A stretch of DNA of 35,344 nt. Source: CAZCPB01 sp964500365 (GTDB lineage: Bacteria; Planctomycetota; Phycisphaerae; Phycisphaerales; UBA1924). Both the position numbers and the translations under genes were made by a program. The first letter of the stretch is position 1. Every line of letters begins with the position of its first letter. The notes beneath the pieces are model-generated. The model saw only the letters and a list, made by a program, of their open reading frames with translations, was not told where the DNA came from and did not search any database. The stretch is taken from the NCBI GenBank assembly GCA_964500365.1, contig CAZCPB010000009.1:1-35344 (forward strand), written 5' to 3'. Shown in pieces: positions 6,109 through 15,398 of the stretch.

Positions 6109-9100
6109 GCTTGAACAGGTTGTCGATCGCCCGCTCGATCACCCGGTCGGGCCTCAGGTTGCTCAACGTCTCCTTCACGAACAGTTCCATGTCCGGCTCG
6201 GTCTTCACCGCGCTGAACGGGCCGCGCGAGCGGATCGGCACCATCAGGGCGTTGTCCAGCCCCACCACGCCCAGGGCCCGCTGCGCCGCTGCCTGCGCCT
6301 GGAAGAGCCCCGCGACGTCCTCCGTCAGCGCCCCGAGCGGGACGTACGTCACGATGTCCACCCGCTCGTTCACGAGGTCCACCGTCCCCTTCGTCGCCAG
6401 CTTGTTCGGGCCGATCGGCACGGTCCAGCGGTCGTAGGTCGCCACGCCCTGCTTGATGTGGATGTTCAGGGGCTCGATTCGCTCTCCGAAGTTCGACTCG
6501 GACTTCTGCTGGATGGATTTCAGGATCTTCCCGAACGTGTCCCCCGACGTGAACCGCGCCACGCCCGGGTCGATCACCACCTCGCCCTCGAGCTTCCGCA
6601 TGTCGTTGTCGAGCGGCACGCGCATCGCGCTGGCCGTGAACACCGCCGGGTCGTCCGTCGATCGCTTCTCCACGGTGCCGATCAGCGGCATGCGCTTGGC
6701 GAACCGCTGCGCGAGCGCCGCCGTGACCTCCGAGATCGACGCCTTGATCGGCTCGCTCGACACGAACACGCCCTCGCCGATCGACCCACGCACGTTCGCA
6801 CTGGCGCGCTCGCTGCTGGCGACCAGGTCGATCGTGCCCCCGGTCGCCCCGAACTGCTCGGCCCTGAGGCGCGCCGAGGTCGTCGGGCCCAGCAGATCCA
6901 GCAAGAGCCCGTTCTGCTTCGCCAGCAGGTCCAGCACGGCCGTCGGCATGGCCGGGATGTCGCCGCTGGCGGTGACCCTCGCCGCGCGGGGCGTGAGGTT
7001 CCCCGCGTGGTCCGACAGCCCGTCCACGCGCCCGGTGAGCGTCATCGCCTTGGTGGGCTCTGCGTTCGCCCCCGGCCGGATGACCGTCACGTCGTCGACC
7101 TTCACCCAGAACGCCACTCCCGCGCTTTGAGCGCCGGCCGCGCCGCCGTCCGGGCCCGCCGTCGGCCCGCCCGGCGCCGATTCGACATCGATCTTCGAAC
7201 TCGCGAGCCGCACCGTCGAGCCGTCGGGCATCGCCAGTTCGACCGTTGCGAGCGCGGCAACCGCGTCGAGGTCGAAGACCGACGCCGCGAGGGGGCCCCG
7301 CCCCTCGCCCGCAGAGATCGCGAACTTGCTCACCGTCAGCGTCGCGTTCACGGGAGCCGCGAGCGTCGCGGGCGGCTTCGTCGCGCCCGGCGCCGGCGCG
7401 AAGAGGTGCAAGTTCGCCCACGCCGGGTCCATGGTCCACGACACCTGCACGGGCCGATCCGCCGTGATCCGGTCCGGGAGCACGCTCACCCGCAATGGCT
7501 CGAGCATCTTCACCTTCGCCGACTGCACCGCGACCTCGGCGCTGGTCGCAAGCCCAGTCCCGCCGGGCGCCTGACGGACCTTGGCGTCCACGGTCACCGC
7601 CGCGGCATCCCCCACCGCACCCGCGATCAGCCCCGGCTTGCCAAGCAGCCGGTCGATCGACGCGACCTTGACGTCCGTCATCCTGAGGTTCGCGTCCGCG
7701 GCCCGGAGCCCCGCCCCGCCCACCTCACCGCCCACCGTCCCGGTCACGCGCAGCATCGCCGAACCCGGACCGTCGAGCACGCGTCCGGTCAGCGCGACAT
7801 CGAACTTCTGCCCCGTCGCCGTCGCCGCGTCCAGCGCCGCCAGCGGAACCTTCGCCGTCAACTCCAGCCCCTCGACCCCGACCTGCCCGAGGTCGGTCGT
7901 CGAGCCGTCCTCCTTCTTGAGCACCATCTTCTCGAGCAGCGTCTGCTGCGGCAGGCTCACCCGCAGCGTCGCGATCCCCGCCCGCGCCAGGTCCAGGCGT
8001 GCCGCGCCGTCCTTGTCGCGCCCCACCGGGATGCTCACCGGCTCGGCGGCGACCGTCAGCTTCGACACCCCCGACAGGCGCGGTCGCGGCGAGAGGTTCG
8101 GGGCGTACGTCGCCAGCACCGTCTCCAGCGCGCTCGGCGCCACCGTCGCCTCGGCGCTCACGCGCTTCACGTCGATTGCCTGGTCGGAAAGCCCCGCCCG
8201 CACGTCGGCGACCAGCCGCTCGGCCCGCAGCGCGACCCCGAGCTCGACGCCCTGCGCATCGCGCCCTTCCGAGGTCACCTTCACGTCCACGCCCGGTCCG
8301 ATCACGTCCGCGACGAATTTCCCCATGTCGAGCGCGGGCTCGCCGCCGCCCGGCGCGTCGGGCTTCCCGGCGGTGAAAAGGGACACCAGCCCGGTCGGCA
8401 CGCCCTTGAGATCGATCGAACCTTTCGGACGCGCCCCCACGGGCGTCACCAGCGGCGAGCCGTCGGGCGCGAACGAGTAGAGCCCCGGCAGCTCCATGGC
8501 GCCGGCGAGAGAGAAGGGCTTGCCGCCGTAGGCCATCGAGCCGTTGACTTCGACCCGGGGGGCCGCGCCCGGAGCGGCGCCCACTCCGAGCACGAAGCTG
8601 GCAACGCTGAGCTTCTCGGGCGCGCCCGACGCGGGCACGACCTCGAGCCCTTCGACCTTGGCGCTGAGCGACGCCCCGGCGCGGTCGAGCTGCGCCTTGC
8701 CGAGCTGCCCGTCCTTGAACGGCACGCGCACGTCGGACACCGCGACGGCGAGCTTCCCGCCCGGCGCGATCGTGTACGGCGCCCCGGACGGAAGGAACCG
8801 CGCGATCAGCCCGCCGAGCGCGTCCGCGCTGAGCGTGAAGGGCCCGCCCTCGCTCGTGAGGGCCGAGTCGCGGAGCGCGAACCCGCCCTTGGCGTTCAGC
8901 TTCTGGCTCGCGACCGCGATCTCGGCGGTCATCGGCGGGATGTTCCCCACGCCGGTCGCGTCGCGCCCCGTGACGAGTTTCACTTCCGCGTCGAGCGCCG
9001 GCCCGATGTCGCGCGCCAGTTCCAGCCCTGCGCCCGCCACCAGCGGCTGCGCGATCGCCGTGGCGATCCCCTTCAGGCTCACCGCACCGCGGACCGATGG

Positions 9101-10534
9101 ACCCGCCCCCTTCGTCGCGCCCGCGCCGGCAAACTCGAGCGGGTTGGTCGCGGTGAGATCCGCGCTCAGGGCCCCCGCGGGTTTACCGCCGATCGTCGCT
9201 TCTCCCGCTGCAACGAGCCTGACTTCGCCCGCCAGGCTCTCCGTGGACACGACCGCCTCGAGGGGAGACGTCCGGAACTCGCTCGGTCCCGCTTCGCCGG
9301 GGAGCGTGAGCGTTCCCGATGTGCCCGTCGTCCTCAGGGTTACCTTCCCGGCGGCGCCCGCGGGGTCGAACGCGCCGCCCGAGGCCGGCAGCGCCACCCG
9401 CAGCCCTTCCACGGTCACCGCGACCGACGGAGCCTCCTTGAGCGTCATGCCCGACGCCTTCAGCGCCCCCTCCAGCCCCGACAGCTCGCGGAACGCGTCG
9501 GCCGTCAGCGCCGCCTTGAGCGGCGCGCTCGTGGTCAGCACCGAGTCGGCCATCGCCAGTTCGCCCGCGACCGTGGCGCCGCGGCTTGTCACGCCGATGC
9601 TCGCGTTCGCGCTCTTCATCGAGCCGTTGGCCGTCACGTTGACCGTCAGCGCCGGACCGAGCGCCGCCGCGAGCTTCCCGCCCATGCCCGCGAGCGAATC
9701 GACCAGCGCGGTCGGCAGGCCGTTCACTTCGACCGTCGCCTCGACCTTCAGCTTCTCGGGCCTGACCACACCGTCGTCGCCGGCGATCGGGCCGGCCTTC
9801 ACGTCCACGCGGAGCGTGCCCTCCGCGCCGTCCCCGGCCCCCGTGGCCTTGGCCGTGAGCTTGACGCGGGCCAGCGTGCCCGCATCTCCGGGCCCCAGGT
9901 ACGCCTCGCCGCGCAGGTTCCTGATCGCCGCGCTCTGGCCCGCCGCGTCCTCGTACGTCACGTCCACGGCGTCGATGAGCACGAGCGCCTCGGTTCCTCG
10001 CTCGATCTTCGCGGGCCCCTTCGAACTCCCGCCGGAGCCCTTGGACCTCGCCAGCACGGGCTCGAGCGCGCGGTCCAGGTTCGTCGTGCCGTCGGGGTAG
10101 CGCACGATCCTCGCATCGCCCTTGACCCTGATCTCGCCCAGGTCAGGCGCCCCGCCCAGGGCCGCGCCGATGAGCCCGGCCAGGCCCCGGTCGATCTCGA
10201 CGCTCACCGTCGCGACGTGGTTGCTCCCCGCCGGCTTGGTGGGGTCCACGATCGTCACCGGCCCGATCTTCTGCGTGCCCGTCCACGAGAAACTCGCCCG
10301 CGAGACGCTCACCGGGCCCTTCACGCTCTCCGCCGCGGCATCGGAAATGATCCCGGGCGCCACCGCCCCCGCGATGCTGGGCGCGAGCGCCACGAGCACC
10401 ACGACCAGGAGCAGCAGCCCGCCGCCCCCGAAGAGCGCCGCTTTCTTCCACGTCTTCATCGGGGGCTTCGCGGGCGCGTCCGGCTTCTTCGGCGCATCCC
10501 AGAACTCCCCGCCTTTCCCTTTCTCACGTCCCAT
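6083..10534 (-). CDS. AsmA-like / TamB-type envelope protein, 1483 residues
   Basis: One hydrophobic segment near the N-terminus (about 32-55, after a Lys/Pro-rich cytosolic tail) is followed by over 1400 residues of repetitive, Ala/Val/Gly-rich beta-strand sequence. Paired phrases such as 'VKGDARIVRYPDGTTNLDRA' recur, as in AsmA-family proteins. The C-terminal 150 residues (VDLVNERVDIVTYVPLGAL onward) match the AsmA C-terminal style. AsmA/TamB proteins are inner-membrane anchored and span the periplasm as long beta-groove bridges that move phospholipids to the outer membrane. The start is the ATG giving MGREKGKGG; upstream sequence in frame is Arg/Ala noise. It lies downstream of yidD on the same strand and shares a neighbourhood with bamA. 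Confidence 0.75.
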   Translation of the reverse strand: MGREKGKGGEFWDAPKKPDAPAKPPMKTWKKAALFGGGGLLLLVVVLVALAPSIAGAVAPGIISDAAAESVKGPVSVSRASFSWTGTQKIGPVTIVDPTKPAGSNHVATVSVEIDRGLAGLIGAALGGAPDLGEIRVKGDARIVRYPDGTTNLDRALEPVLARSKGSGGSSKGPAKIERGTEALVLIDAVDVTYEDAAGQSAAIRNLRGEAYLGPGDAGTLARVKLTAKATGAGDGAEGTLRVDVKAGPIAGDDGVVRPEKLKVEATVEVNGLPTALVDSLAGMGGKLAAALGPALTVNVTANGSMKSANASIGVTSRGATVAGELAMADSVLTTSAPLKAALTADAFRELSGLEGALKASGMTLKEAPSVAVTVEGLRVALPASGGAFDPAGAAGKVTLRTTGTSGTLTLPGEAGPSEFRTSPLEAVVSTESLAGEVRLVAAGEATIGGKPAGALSADLTATNPLEFAGAGATKGAGPSVRGAVSLKGIATAIAQPLVAGAGLELARDIGPALDAEVKLVTGRDATGVGNIPPMTAEIAVASQKLNAKGGFALRDSALTSEGGPFTLSADALGGLIARFLPSGAPYTIAPGGKLAVAVSDVRVPFKDGQLGKAQLDRAGASLSAKVEGLEVVPASGAPEKLSVASFVLGVGAAPGAAPRVEVNGSMAYGGKPFSLAGAMELPGLYSFAPDGSPLVTPVGARPKGSIDLKGVPTGLVSLFTAGKPDAPGGGEPALDMGKFVADVIGPGVDVKVTSEGRDAQGVELGVALRAERLVADVRAGLSDQAIDVKRVSAEATVAPSALETVLATYAPNLSPRPRLSGVSKLTVAAEPVSIPVGRDKDGAARLDLARAGIATLRVSLPQQTLLEKMVLKKEDGSTTDLGQVGVEGLELTAKVPLAALDAATATGQKFDVALTGRVLDGPGSAMLRVTGTVGGEVGGAGLRAADANLRMTDVKVASIDRLLGKPGLIAGAVGDAAAVTVDAKVRQAPGGTGLATSAEVAVQSAKVKMLEPLRVSVLPDRITADRPVQVSWTMDPAWANLHLFAPAPGATKPPATLAAPVNATLTVSKFAISAGEGRGPLAASVFDLDAVAALATVELAMPDGSTVRLASSKIDVESAPGGPTAGPDGGAAGAQSAGVAFWVKVDDVTVIRPGANAEPTKAMTLTGRVDGLSDHAGNLTPRAARVTASGDIPAMPTAVLDLLAKQNGLLLDLLGPTTSARLRAEQFGATGGTIDLVASSERASANVRGSIGEGVFVSSEPIKASISEVTAALAQRFAKRMPLIGTVEKRSTDDPAVFTASAMRVPLDNDMRKLEGEVVIDPGVARFTSGDTFGKILKSIQQKSESNFGERIEPLNIHIKQGVATYDRWTVPIGPNKLATKGTVDLVNERVDIVTYVPLGALTEDVAGLFQAQAAAQRALGVVGLDNALMVPIRSRGPFSAVKTEPDMELFVKETLSNLRPDRVIERAIDNLFKPKEGGGGK

Positions 10535-10662
10535 GCGCGATGGTAGGAACCGCGGCCCGCCGCTCGGTTCCGTCGAACGGGCGCCGAGCGCGGCGCGGCA
10601 ACCGGTCACTATGAAGCGCGAATCACTCCGGCCCGCCGCTGCCTTCGGCGCCGCTCGTACGA

Positions 10663-10914
10663 TCACCGCGGCGGAACGGGGTCGTACCCGCCGCGCGCGA
10701 AGGGATGACACCGCAGCACGCGCCCCGCCGCGAGCCAGGACCCGCGCCACGCCCCGTGCTCGCGCAGGGCTTCCACGGCGTACTTCGAGCATGTCGGCTC
10801 GTAGCGGCACTGCCGACCCAGGAACGGCGAGAGCGTCACCTGGTACACGCGCACGATCAGGATCAGCGGCCATGCCGCGAGGCGCGCCAGCGGCGATAGC
10901 GGCGGCCCGCTCAC
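10663..10914 (-). CDS. yidD: Membrane protein insertion efficiency factor YidD
   Basis: An 83-residue protein with the family's hallmarks: a hydrophobic N-terminal amphipathic helix (LAAWPLILIVRVYQVTLSPFLG), then CRYEPTCSKYAVEAL with two of the conserved Cys, then RVLRCHPFARGGYDPVP with the third Cys and the typical ending. YidD assists YidC-dependent insertion of inner-membrane proteins. Its ATG overlaps the TGA of rnpA by four bases (ATGA), the usual rnpA-yidD coupling. No yidC follows; the next gene is the AsmA-like gene. Confidence 0.93.
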   Translation of the reverse strand: MSGPPLSPLARLAAWPLILIVRVYQVTLSPFLGRQCRYEPTCSKYAVEALREHGAWRGSWLAAGRVLRCHPFARGGYDPVPPR

Positions 10915-11294
10915 CGTTCCTCCTTGCGCGCGTCCCGCTCGAGGCGCGGCACGAGCATCGCGACCAAGTCACCCAACAGCCGCCGGTACTCGTCCGGTCT
11001 CAGTTCCTCGTGCGGGTGCACCGACACGACGAGATCGACGCTCGTCCCGCCCGCCCGGGGCAGCTCGTGCTGGATCAGCCTGAACGATTCGCGGATCAAC
11101 CGCTTCATCCGGTTCCGCCGCACCGCCGGGCCCACACGCCGTCCCACCGACAGCCCGAGCCGGGGGTGCGGCAACTGGTTGCGAGCGGCAAAGACCACGA
11201 GCGGCCCCCGCGCGGCGCGGCAGCGGCGCGCATACACCGCCGCGAACTGGCGCGCGTGGGTCAGCCGGTGCCGCGCCCGGAAAGTGAAAGCCAC
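10911..11294 (-). CDS. rnpA: Ribonuclease P protein component
   Basis: A 127-residue basic protein that binds RNase P RNA and helps mature tRNA 5' ends. The RNA-binding signature VRRNRMKRLIRESFR is present, preceded by GLSVGRRVGPA and the N-terminal RARHRLTHARQFAAVY. I chose the GTG giving (M)AFTFRARHRL because it fits the family length of about 110-130 residues and begins 25 bp after the upstream membrane-protein gene ends. A longer frame from 11396 adds 34 residues and would overlap that gene. No Shine-Dalgarno sequence is clear at either start. The stop overlaps the yidD start. The usual neighbour rpmH is not upstream. Confidence 0.9.
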   Translation of the reverse strand: MAFTFRARHRLTHARQFAAVYARRCRAARGPLVVFAARNQLPHPRLGLSVGRRVGPAVRRNRMKRLIRESFRLIQHELPRAGGTSVDLVVSVHPHEELRPDEYRRLLGDLVAMLVPRLERDARKEER

Positions 11295-11319
11295 TGACAA
11301 AGAGTACTGCGCGCTGGCC

Positions 11320-11703
11320 TCACGCACGGTCTGCGACGGCGAGCGTCCGTCGGTGCCGGTGAGCGTCCGACGCGTTCCGGAGGGCCCGCTCGGCATGTTC
11401 GCGGCGGCCGGGCCCCCGCGCCGGGGCCAAGCGGTCCGTCGCGGGCGGGTCCGGAGCCCGAGCGTGGCTTACGGCGGCCTCGGCCGGCTCCTCCGCGACC
11501 GCTCGCCTGTCCAGGAACCATGCCCCAACCGTGGCCACGGGCATAAGGAAAAGCCCCAGCACAACCATCATTTCAACGGTCGCTACCCGCGCCATCATCC
11601 CCGGACGCAGCAGGATCCAGATCATCAGAAGGCCGAACGCCCCGGAAGAACACGCCACGAGCATCATCGCCCCGCGCCGCGCCGCTCGAACCATCGCGTC
11701 CAT
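11320..11703 (-). CDS. Small two-helix membrane protein of unknown function
   Basis: A 127-residue protein with two hydrophobic helices (about 12-32 and 43-64, Met-rich: AMMLVACSSG, VEMMVVLGLF). A polar tail rich in Ala, Glu, Arg and Pro follows and is probably cytosolic. The ATG is preceded by GGGAGAG at a spacing of about five bases, better than most starts here. It occupies the place where rpmH commonly sits upstream of rnpA, but it is not L34: there is no MKRT..QPS..K signature. The frame continues far upstream only as an antisense shadow of bamA. The function is unknown; co-transcription with rnpA-yidD suggests a membrane role. Confidence 0.6.
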   Translation of the reverse strand: MDAMVRAARRGAMMLVACSSGAFGLLMIWILLRPGMMARVATVEMMVVLGLFLMPVATVGAWFLDRRAVAEEPAEAAVSHARAPDPPATDRLAPARGPGRREHAERALRNASDAHRHRRTLAVADRA

Positions 11704-11946
11704 CGATCTCTCCCGAGTCCCGCTCCCGTCGCACGCCGGACCGGAGCGGGGCAGAGCGTAGGGATGTCGCCCTAGCCCCGCAACCCCGTTCCCGTTCTCC
11801 GTTCTCCCCGCCCCCGGGGGGGTCGTATGTACGCGGAATTGCGCCGATCGGCGCACCTGAGGGCTCGCCCGCCCCCCCGCCCGGGGGGAATGGTTACCCC
11901 GGGGCGGTTTGTGATCCCCGCCCGGGACGGGTATCGTCCCCACCCT
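11704..11946. promoter_or_regulatory. Divergent intergenic region between the rnpA-side operon and bamA
   Basis: 243 bp separate two divergent genes, so promoters for both directions should lie here. A G/C homopolymer patch is at about 11809-11823. I cannot point to convincing -35/-10 hexamers in this very GC-rich stretch. Confidence 0.45.
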
Positions 11947-14547
11947 GTGAGCACGCGGGCCCAACCGAAAATCATGCTGACCGCCGCCGCGCTCGTCGCG
12001 CTGGGGGGTTCGACGGCCCGGGCTCAGCCCGTCCGCCCCGGAGAGGCGCCGATCCCCCGTCCCCCCGCGACGACGCCGGACCAGGGGACCAGCATCCAGC
12101 CGCCCGAGGAACTGCAGGCCTTTGAGGGCCGGCCCATCCGCAAGGTGATCCTGCAGCGTCCGATGCCGCGGAAGGAGCCGAGCGACCCGGTCACGTACGG
12201 GCCCCTGGGCGAGGAACTTGCCGGGCTCGTGATGAACCAGCTCCGCGCGATCCCCGGAACGCCGTACCGGCAGGAGACGGTGACCGAGGACATCACCCGC
12301 CTGACGCGCGTGAGCCGCTTCAAGCAGATCGAGAACCGCGTCCAGCTCCTCGACGACGGCTCGGTCAACCTGATCTACACGCTGGTGCCCCAGCCCATCG
12401 TGCTCGACGTGCAGGCGGTGGGGAACCGCCGGCTGACCGACCAGGACATCGCCAAGGAAGTGGACATCCTGAAGGGCACGAGCGTCGACCGCTACCAGCT
12501 CGACCGCGCCTGCCGCCGCATCGAGAACCTCTACCGCGAGAAGGGGTACTACCTCGCCCAGGTGACGGTCGACGAGCGGGCCCTCGAAGACTCCGGGATC
12601 GTGCTCTTCCGCGTGCGCGAAGGCGAGCGTCTGAAGGTGACGGACATCCGCTTCGAGGGCAACCGGAGCTTCTCGCCACGCGAGCTGCGCAGCGCGATCA
12701 AGACCACCGAGGCAAACCTGCTCGAAAAGGGCGCGCTCGACGACGACATGCTCGATCTCGACGTCGCGTCGCTCATCGAGTTCTACAAGGATCGCGGCTA
12801 CCTCGACGCCCGCGTCGGCCGCACCTACCGCCCCAGCCTCAACGGACGCGAGGCGATCGTCACCTTCCAGATCGAGGAAGGCCGGCTGTACACGCTCCGC
12901 AACGTGACCCTCTACTACCCCGACCGGCGCCGGCCCGCGGAGTACCCGACCGCCGAGCAGGCCCGCGCCGCCGCGGGCCCCGGCGAGCACGTCATCCCCC
13001 GCGCCCAGGGCGTGTACCACGTCTACTCGATGGGCGTCTTCTCGCCCGAGCAGGTCGTCGGCCTCATGAAGCTCAAGCCCGGCGACGTCTACAGCCAGAA
13101 CCTGATCCGCAGGAGCCTCCAGTCCGTGCGGTCGGCCTACGGCGAGATGGGCTACCTCGACGCCCGCGTCGTCCCGGTCGAGCTCCGCGATATCCAGGAT
13201 CCCCGCGTCGACCTTCTGCTGGAGATCACCGAGGGCAACCGCTTCAGGACCGGCGAGGTCATCATCCGCGGCAACGACATCACCCGCGACCGCGTGATCC
13301 GCAAGCACGTGCTGCCGGTGCCCGACCGGCCCGCCAACTCGGTGGCGCTGGACGAATCACGCCGCCGCCTCAACGCGACGCGCCTCTTCGACATCCGCGA
13401 GACCGTCCGCCTCACCTACCAGGACCCCGACCCGCTCGACCCGACATACCGCGACCTGCTCGTCGAGGTGAAGGAGACCAACACCGGCCGCTTCCTGCTC
13501 GGCGCCTCGGTCGGCTCGGACCTCGGCGTCGCCGGACGCATCTCCCTGGAACAGGACAACTTCGACGTCTCCGACACGCCCGACTCCTTCGACGAGTTCT
13601 TCAGCGGCCGGGCGTTCCGCGGCGGGGCGCAGAAGTTCAAGATCGAGATCCTCCCGGGCAACGACTTCTCGACCTACCAGATCTCCCTCGGCGAGCCCTC
13701 GCTCTTCGAGAGCGACTACAGCGGCAACATCGCCGGCTACTACCGCATCGCCAACTACGACGAATTCTCCGAGGACCGTCTGGGCACGCGCTTCGGCTTC
13801 GGACGCGCGTTCGGCTCGCGCTGGACGATCAACTTCCCCTTCCGCATCGAGAACATCAACCTCCGCAACGTCGACCCCGACGAGGCCGTGGACATCCTCG
13901 AGTTCGAGGGCGACAACCTCCTCACCGGCATCGGCGTCGTCGTCGGACGCTCGACGCTCAACGACGCCTTCCGCCCGACCGCGGGACGCCAGATCGAGCT
14001 GGGCATCGAGCAGGTCGGGGCGATGGGCGGCGACTTCACCTTCACCTCGTTCCGCGCCGAGCACCGCCTCTACATCCCCATCCACGAGGACTTCCTCGGC
14101 CGCCGCACCGTCTTCAACTGGAAGAGCAAGATCGGCTACATCCCCCAGGACAAGGACGACGTGCCGGTGTACGAGCGGTTTTACCTCGGCGGGCAGTCGT
14201 TCCGCGGCTTTGACTTCCGGGCCGTCTCCCCCATCGGCCTCCGCTCCGACGGAACCTCCAGCGGCGACCCCGTCGGCGGGACGTGGATGTTCTTCACCGG
14301 CGTCGAGATCTCGCAGCCGGTCTACCAGGACGTGCTCTCGCTCGTCGGGTTCGTCGACACGGGCACGGTCTCGTACGACGCGGGGTTCGACGACTACCGC
14401 GTCAGCGTCGGCTTCGGGCTCCGCCTGTACTTCCCCGGCTTCAGCCCGGCGCCCCTGGCCTTCGACTTCGGCTTCCCCATCCTCCGCGAGAGCACCGACG
14501 ACGAACGCGTCTTCACGTTCGCGATCGACATCCCCTTCAATTACTGA
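11947..14547 (+). CDS. bamA: Outer membrane protein assembly factor BamA
   Basis: An 866-residue Omp85 protein. A signal peptide (KIMLTAAALVALGG ending STARA-Q) is followed by a Pro-rich linker, about five POTRA domains (roughly 62-150, 151-226, 227-312, 313-430 and 431-506) and a 16-strand-type barrel to the C-terminus. POTRA hallmarks seen include VQAVGNRRLTDQDI, IRFEGNRSFSPREL and VIIRGNDITRDRVI. The substrate-insertion loop motif (V/I)RGF appears as SFRGFDFR. The C-terminal residue is aromatic (FNY). It folds outer-membrane beta-barrel proteins and so supports a real outer membrane in this organism. I prefer the GTG at 11947 because it keeps a basic n-region; ATG at 11974 is an alternative. 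POTRA4 carries a longer insert than in E. coli. Confidence 0.92.
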   Translation: MSTRAQPKIMLTAAALVALGGSTARAQPVRPGEAPIPRPPATTPDQGTSIQPPEELQAFEGRPIRKVILQRPMPRKEPSDPVTYGPLGEELAGLVMNQLRAIPGTPYRQETVTEDITRLTRVSRFKQIENRVQLLDDGSVNLIYTLVPQPIVLDVQAVGNRRLTDQDIAKEVDILKGTSVDRYQLDRACRRIENLYREKGYYLAQVTVDERALEDSGIVLFRVREGERLKVTDIRFEGNRSFSPRELRSAIKTTEANLLEKGALDDDMLDLDVASLIEFYKDRGYLDARVGRTYRPSLNGREAIVTFQIEEGRLYTLRNVTLYYPDRRRPAEYPTAEQARAAAGPGEHVIPRAQGVYHVYSMGVFSPEQVVGLMKLKPGDVYSQNLIRRSLQSVRSAYGEMGYLDARVVPVELRDIQDPRVDLLLEITEGNRFRTGEVIIRGNDITRDRVIRKHVLPVPDRPANSVALDESRRRLNATRLFDIRETVRLTYQDPDPLDPTYRDLLVEVKETNTGRFLLGASVGSDLGVAGRISLEQDNFDVSDTPDSFDEFFSGRAFRGGAQKFKIEILPGNDFSTYQISLGEPSLFESDYSGNIAGYYRIANYDEFSEDRLGTRFGFGRAFGSRWTINFPFRIENINLRNVDPDEAVDILEFEGDNLLTGIGVVVGRSTLNDAFRPTAGRQIELGIEQVGAMGGDFTFTSFRAEHRLYIPIHEDFLGRRTVFNWKSKIGYIPQDKDDVPVYERFYLGGQSFRGFDFRAVSPIGLRSDGTSSGDPVGGTWMFFTGVEISQPVYQDVLSLVGFVDTGTVSYDAGFDDYRVSVGFGLRLYFPGFSPAPLAFDFGFPILRESTDDERVFTFAIDIPFNY

Positions 14548-14600
14548 GGCGCTCCGCTGTGGGGCGGGCGGTCCGTCGCGCGTAATTCTGTCTGCGCCGA

Positions 14601-15311
14601 TCAGCCCCGCGGGCAACCGCTATCCGGGGCCGGCGTCTTCTTCCCCCACCCGGCCAGCCGGGCCCGGGCGTGCTCGACGCAGCGGCCCGCTGCGCCCACT
14701 ACCCGCTCGGCCGCGCCCCGAGCCGCCGCCGCGGCGTGCCCCGGAGCACCCCGCACGGCATCGGCCGCGCGCCCGGGAGCGCTGCGCACCGCGTTGACCG
14801 CGCGGAACGGCGCATCCTTGACCGCGCCGGCCGCCGCGCCCACCGCGCCCGCCGCCGCCGCGACCGCCCGGCGCGCCCTGGCCACGGGCGACGCCGATTC
14901 CCGGGCAGCTTCCTTCTTCCCGGTCTTCCGGAGCATCAGCACGCTCACCACCCACGACGCCGCGGCAAGCCACGCCAGGCCCATCCACGCCTGCCCATCG
15001 CTGACCCAGTTCAGGTCGTGCGCCACCGCGGCACCGTACGCCGCGGGGATCCACATCAGCGTCGAGGCCGTGAAGCCGAGCTTGAGCAGCCTGGCCCGGG
15101 TCTTCTCCGAAAGCGTCAGCTCCCCGTCAACCGGGGCGGCATCTGCGTGCGCCGGGACGGCCGCGCCTTCCCCCACGGGAACGACAGCGCGCGCCCTTGG
15201 CGCAGGGGGGCAGGGCGAATCAAACACCCACGCCAGGCCCTTGTAGCCGGCGTACAGGGTGTGAACCGGCAGCGTGGCAAGGGACCAGGCGACGCGAAGA
15301 TTGGACAGCAT
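14601..15311 (-). CDS. Ala-rich membrane protein of unknown function
   Basis: A 236-residue protein. The N-terminal part has a weakly hydrophobic segment (VAWSLATLPVHTLYAGYKG), then a Pro/Ala linker, then two membrane helices (about 78-97 and 108-127). The last 100 residues are almost only Ala, Arg, Gly, Val and Pro in an irregular 11-residue rhythm (APGRAADAVRGAPGHAAAA), suggesting a long amphipathic helix. The ATG has GGGAG seven bases upstream. It ends 53 bp from the bamA stop, convergent. No family recognised. The low-complexity tail makes homology searches unreliable. Confidence 0.6.
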   Translation of the reverse strand: MLSNLRVAWSLATLPVHTLYAGYKGLAWVFDSPCPPAPRARAVVPVGEGAAVPAHADAAPVDGELTLSEKTRARLLKLGFTASTLMWIPAAYGAAVAHDLNWVSDGQAWMGLAWLAAASWVVSVLMLRKTGKKEAARESASPVARARRAVAAAAGAVGAAAGAVKDAPFRAVNAVRSAPGRAADAVRGAPGHAAAAARGAAERVVGAAGRCVEHARARLAGWGKKTPAPDSGCPRG

Positions 15312-15398
15312 GGGCGCACTCCCGCGGCTCCCACGTCTTTCGGGATTGCTCGCCGCCGATTCCGGCCCGCGCCGCCCTCCGTCCGTCGCCCGTTCGCC

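Noticed and set aside
5975..10546. Very long plus-strand frame (over 1500 codons) opposite the AsmA-like gene
   Set aside because: It is an antisense shadow: Arg/His/Pro-dominated, no domain, and it lies wholly over the real minus-strand genes with typical envelope-protein features.
11703..13308. Upstream extension of the small membrane-protein frame across bamA
   Set aside because: The extension is the reverse shadow of bamA; only the part after the ATG at 11703 has membrane helices and a ribosome site.
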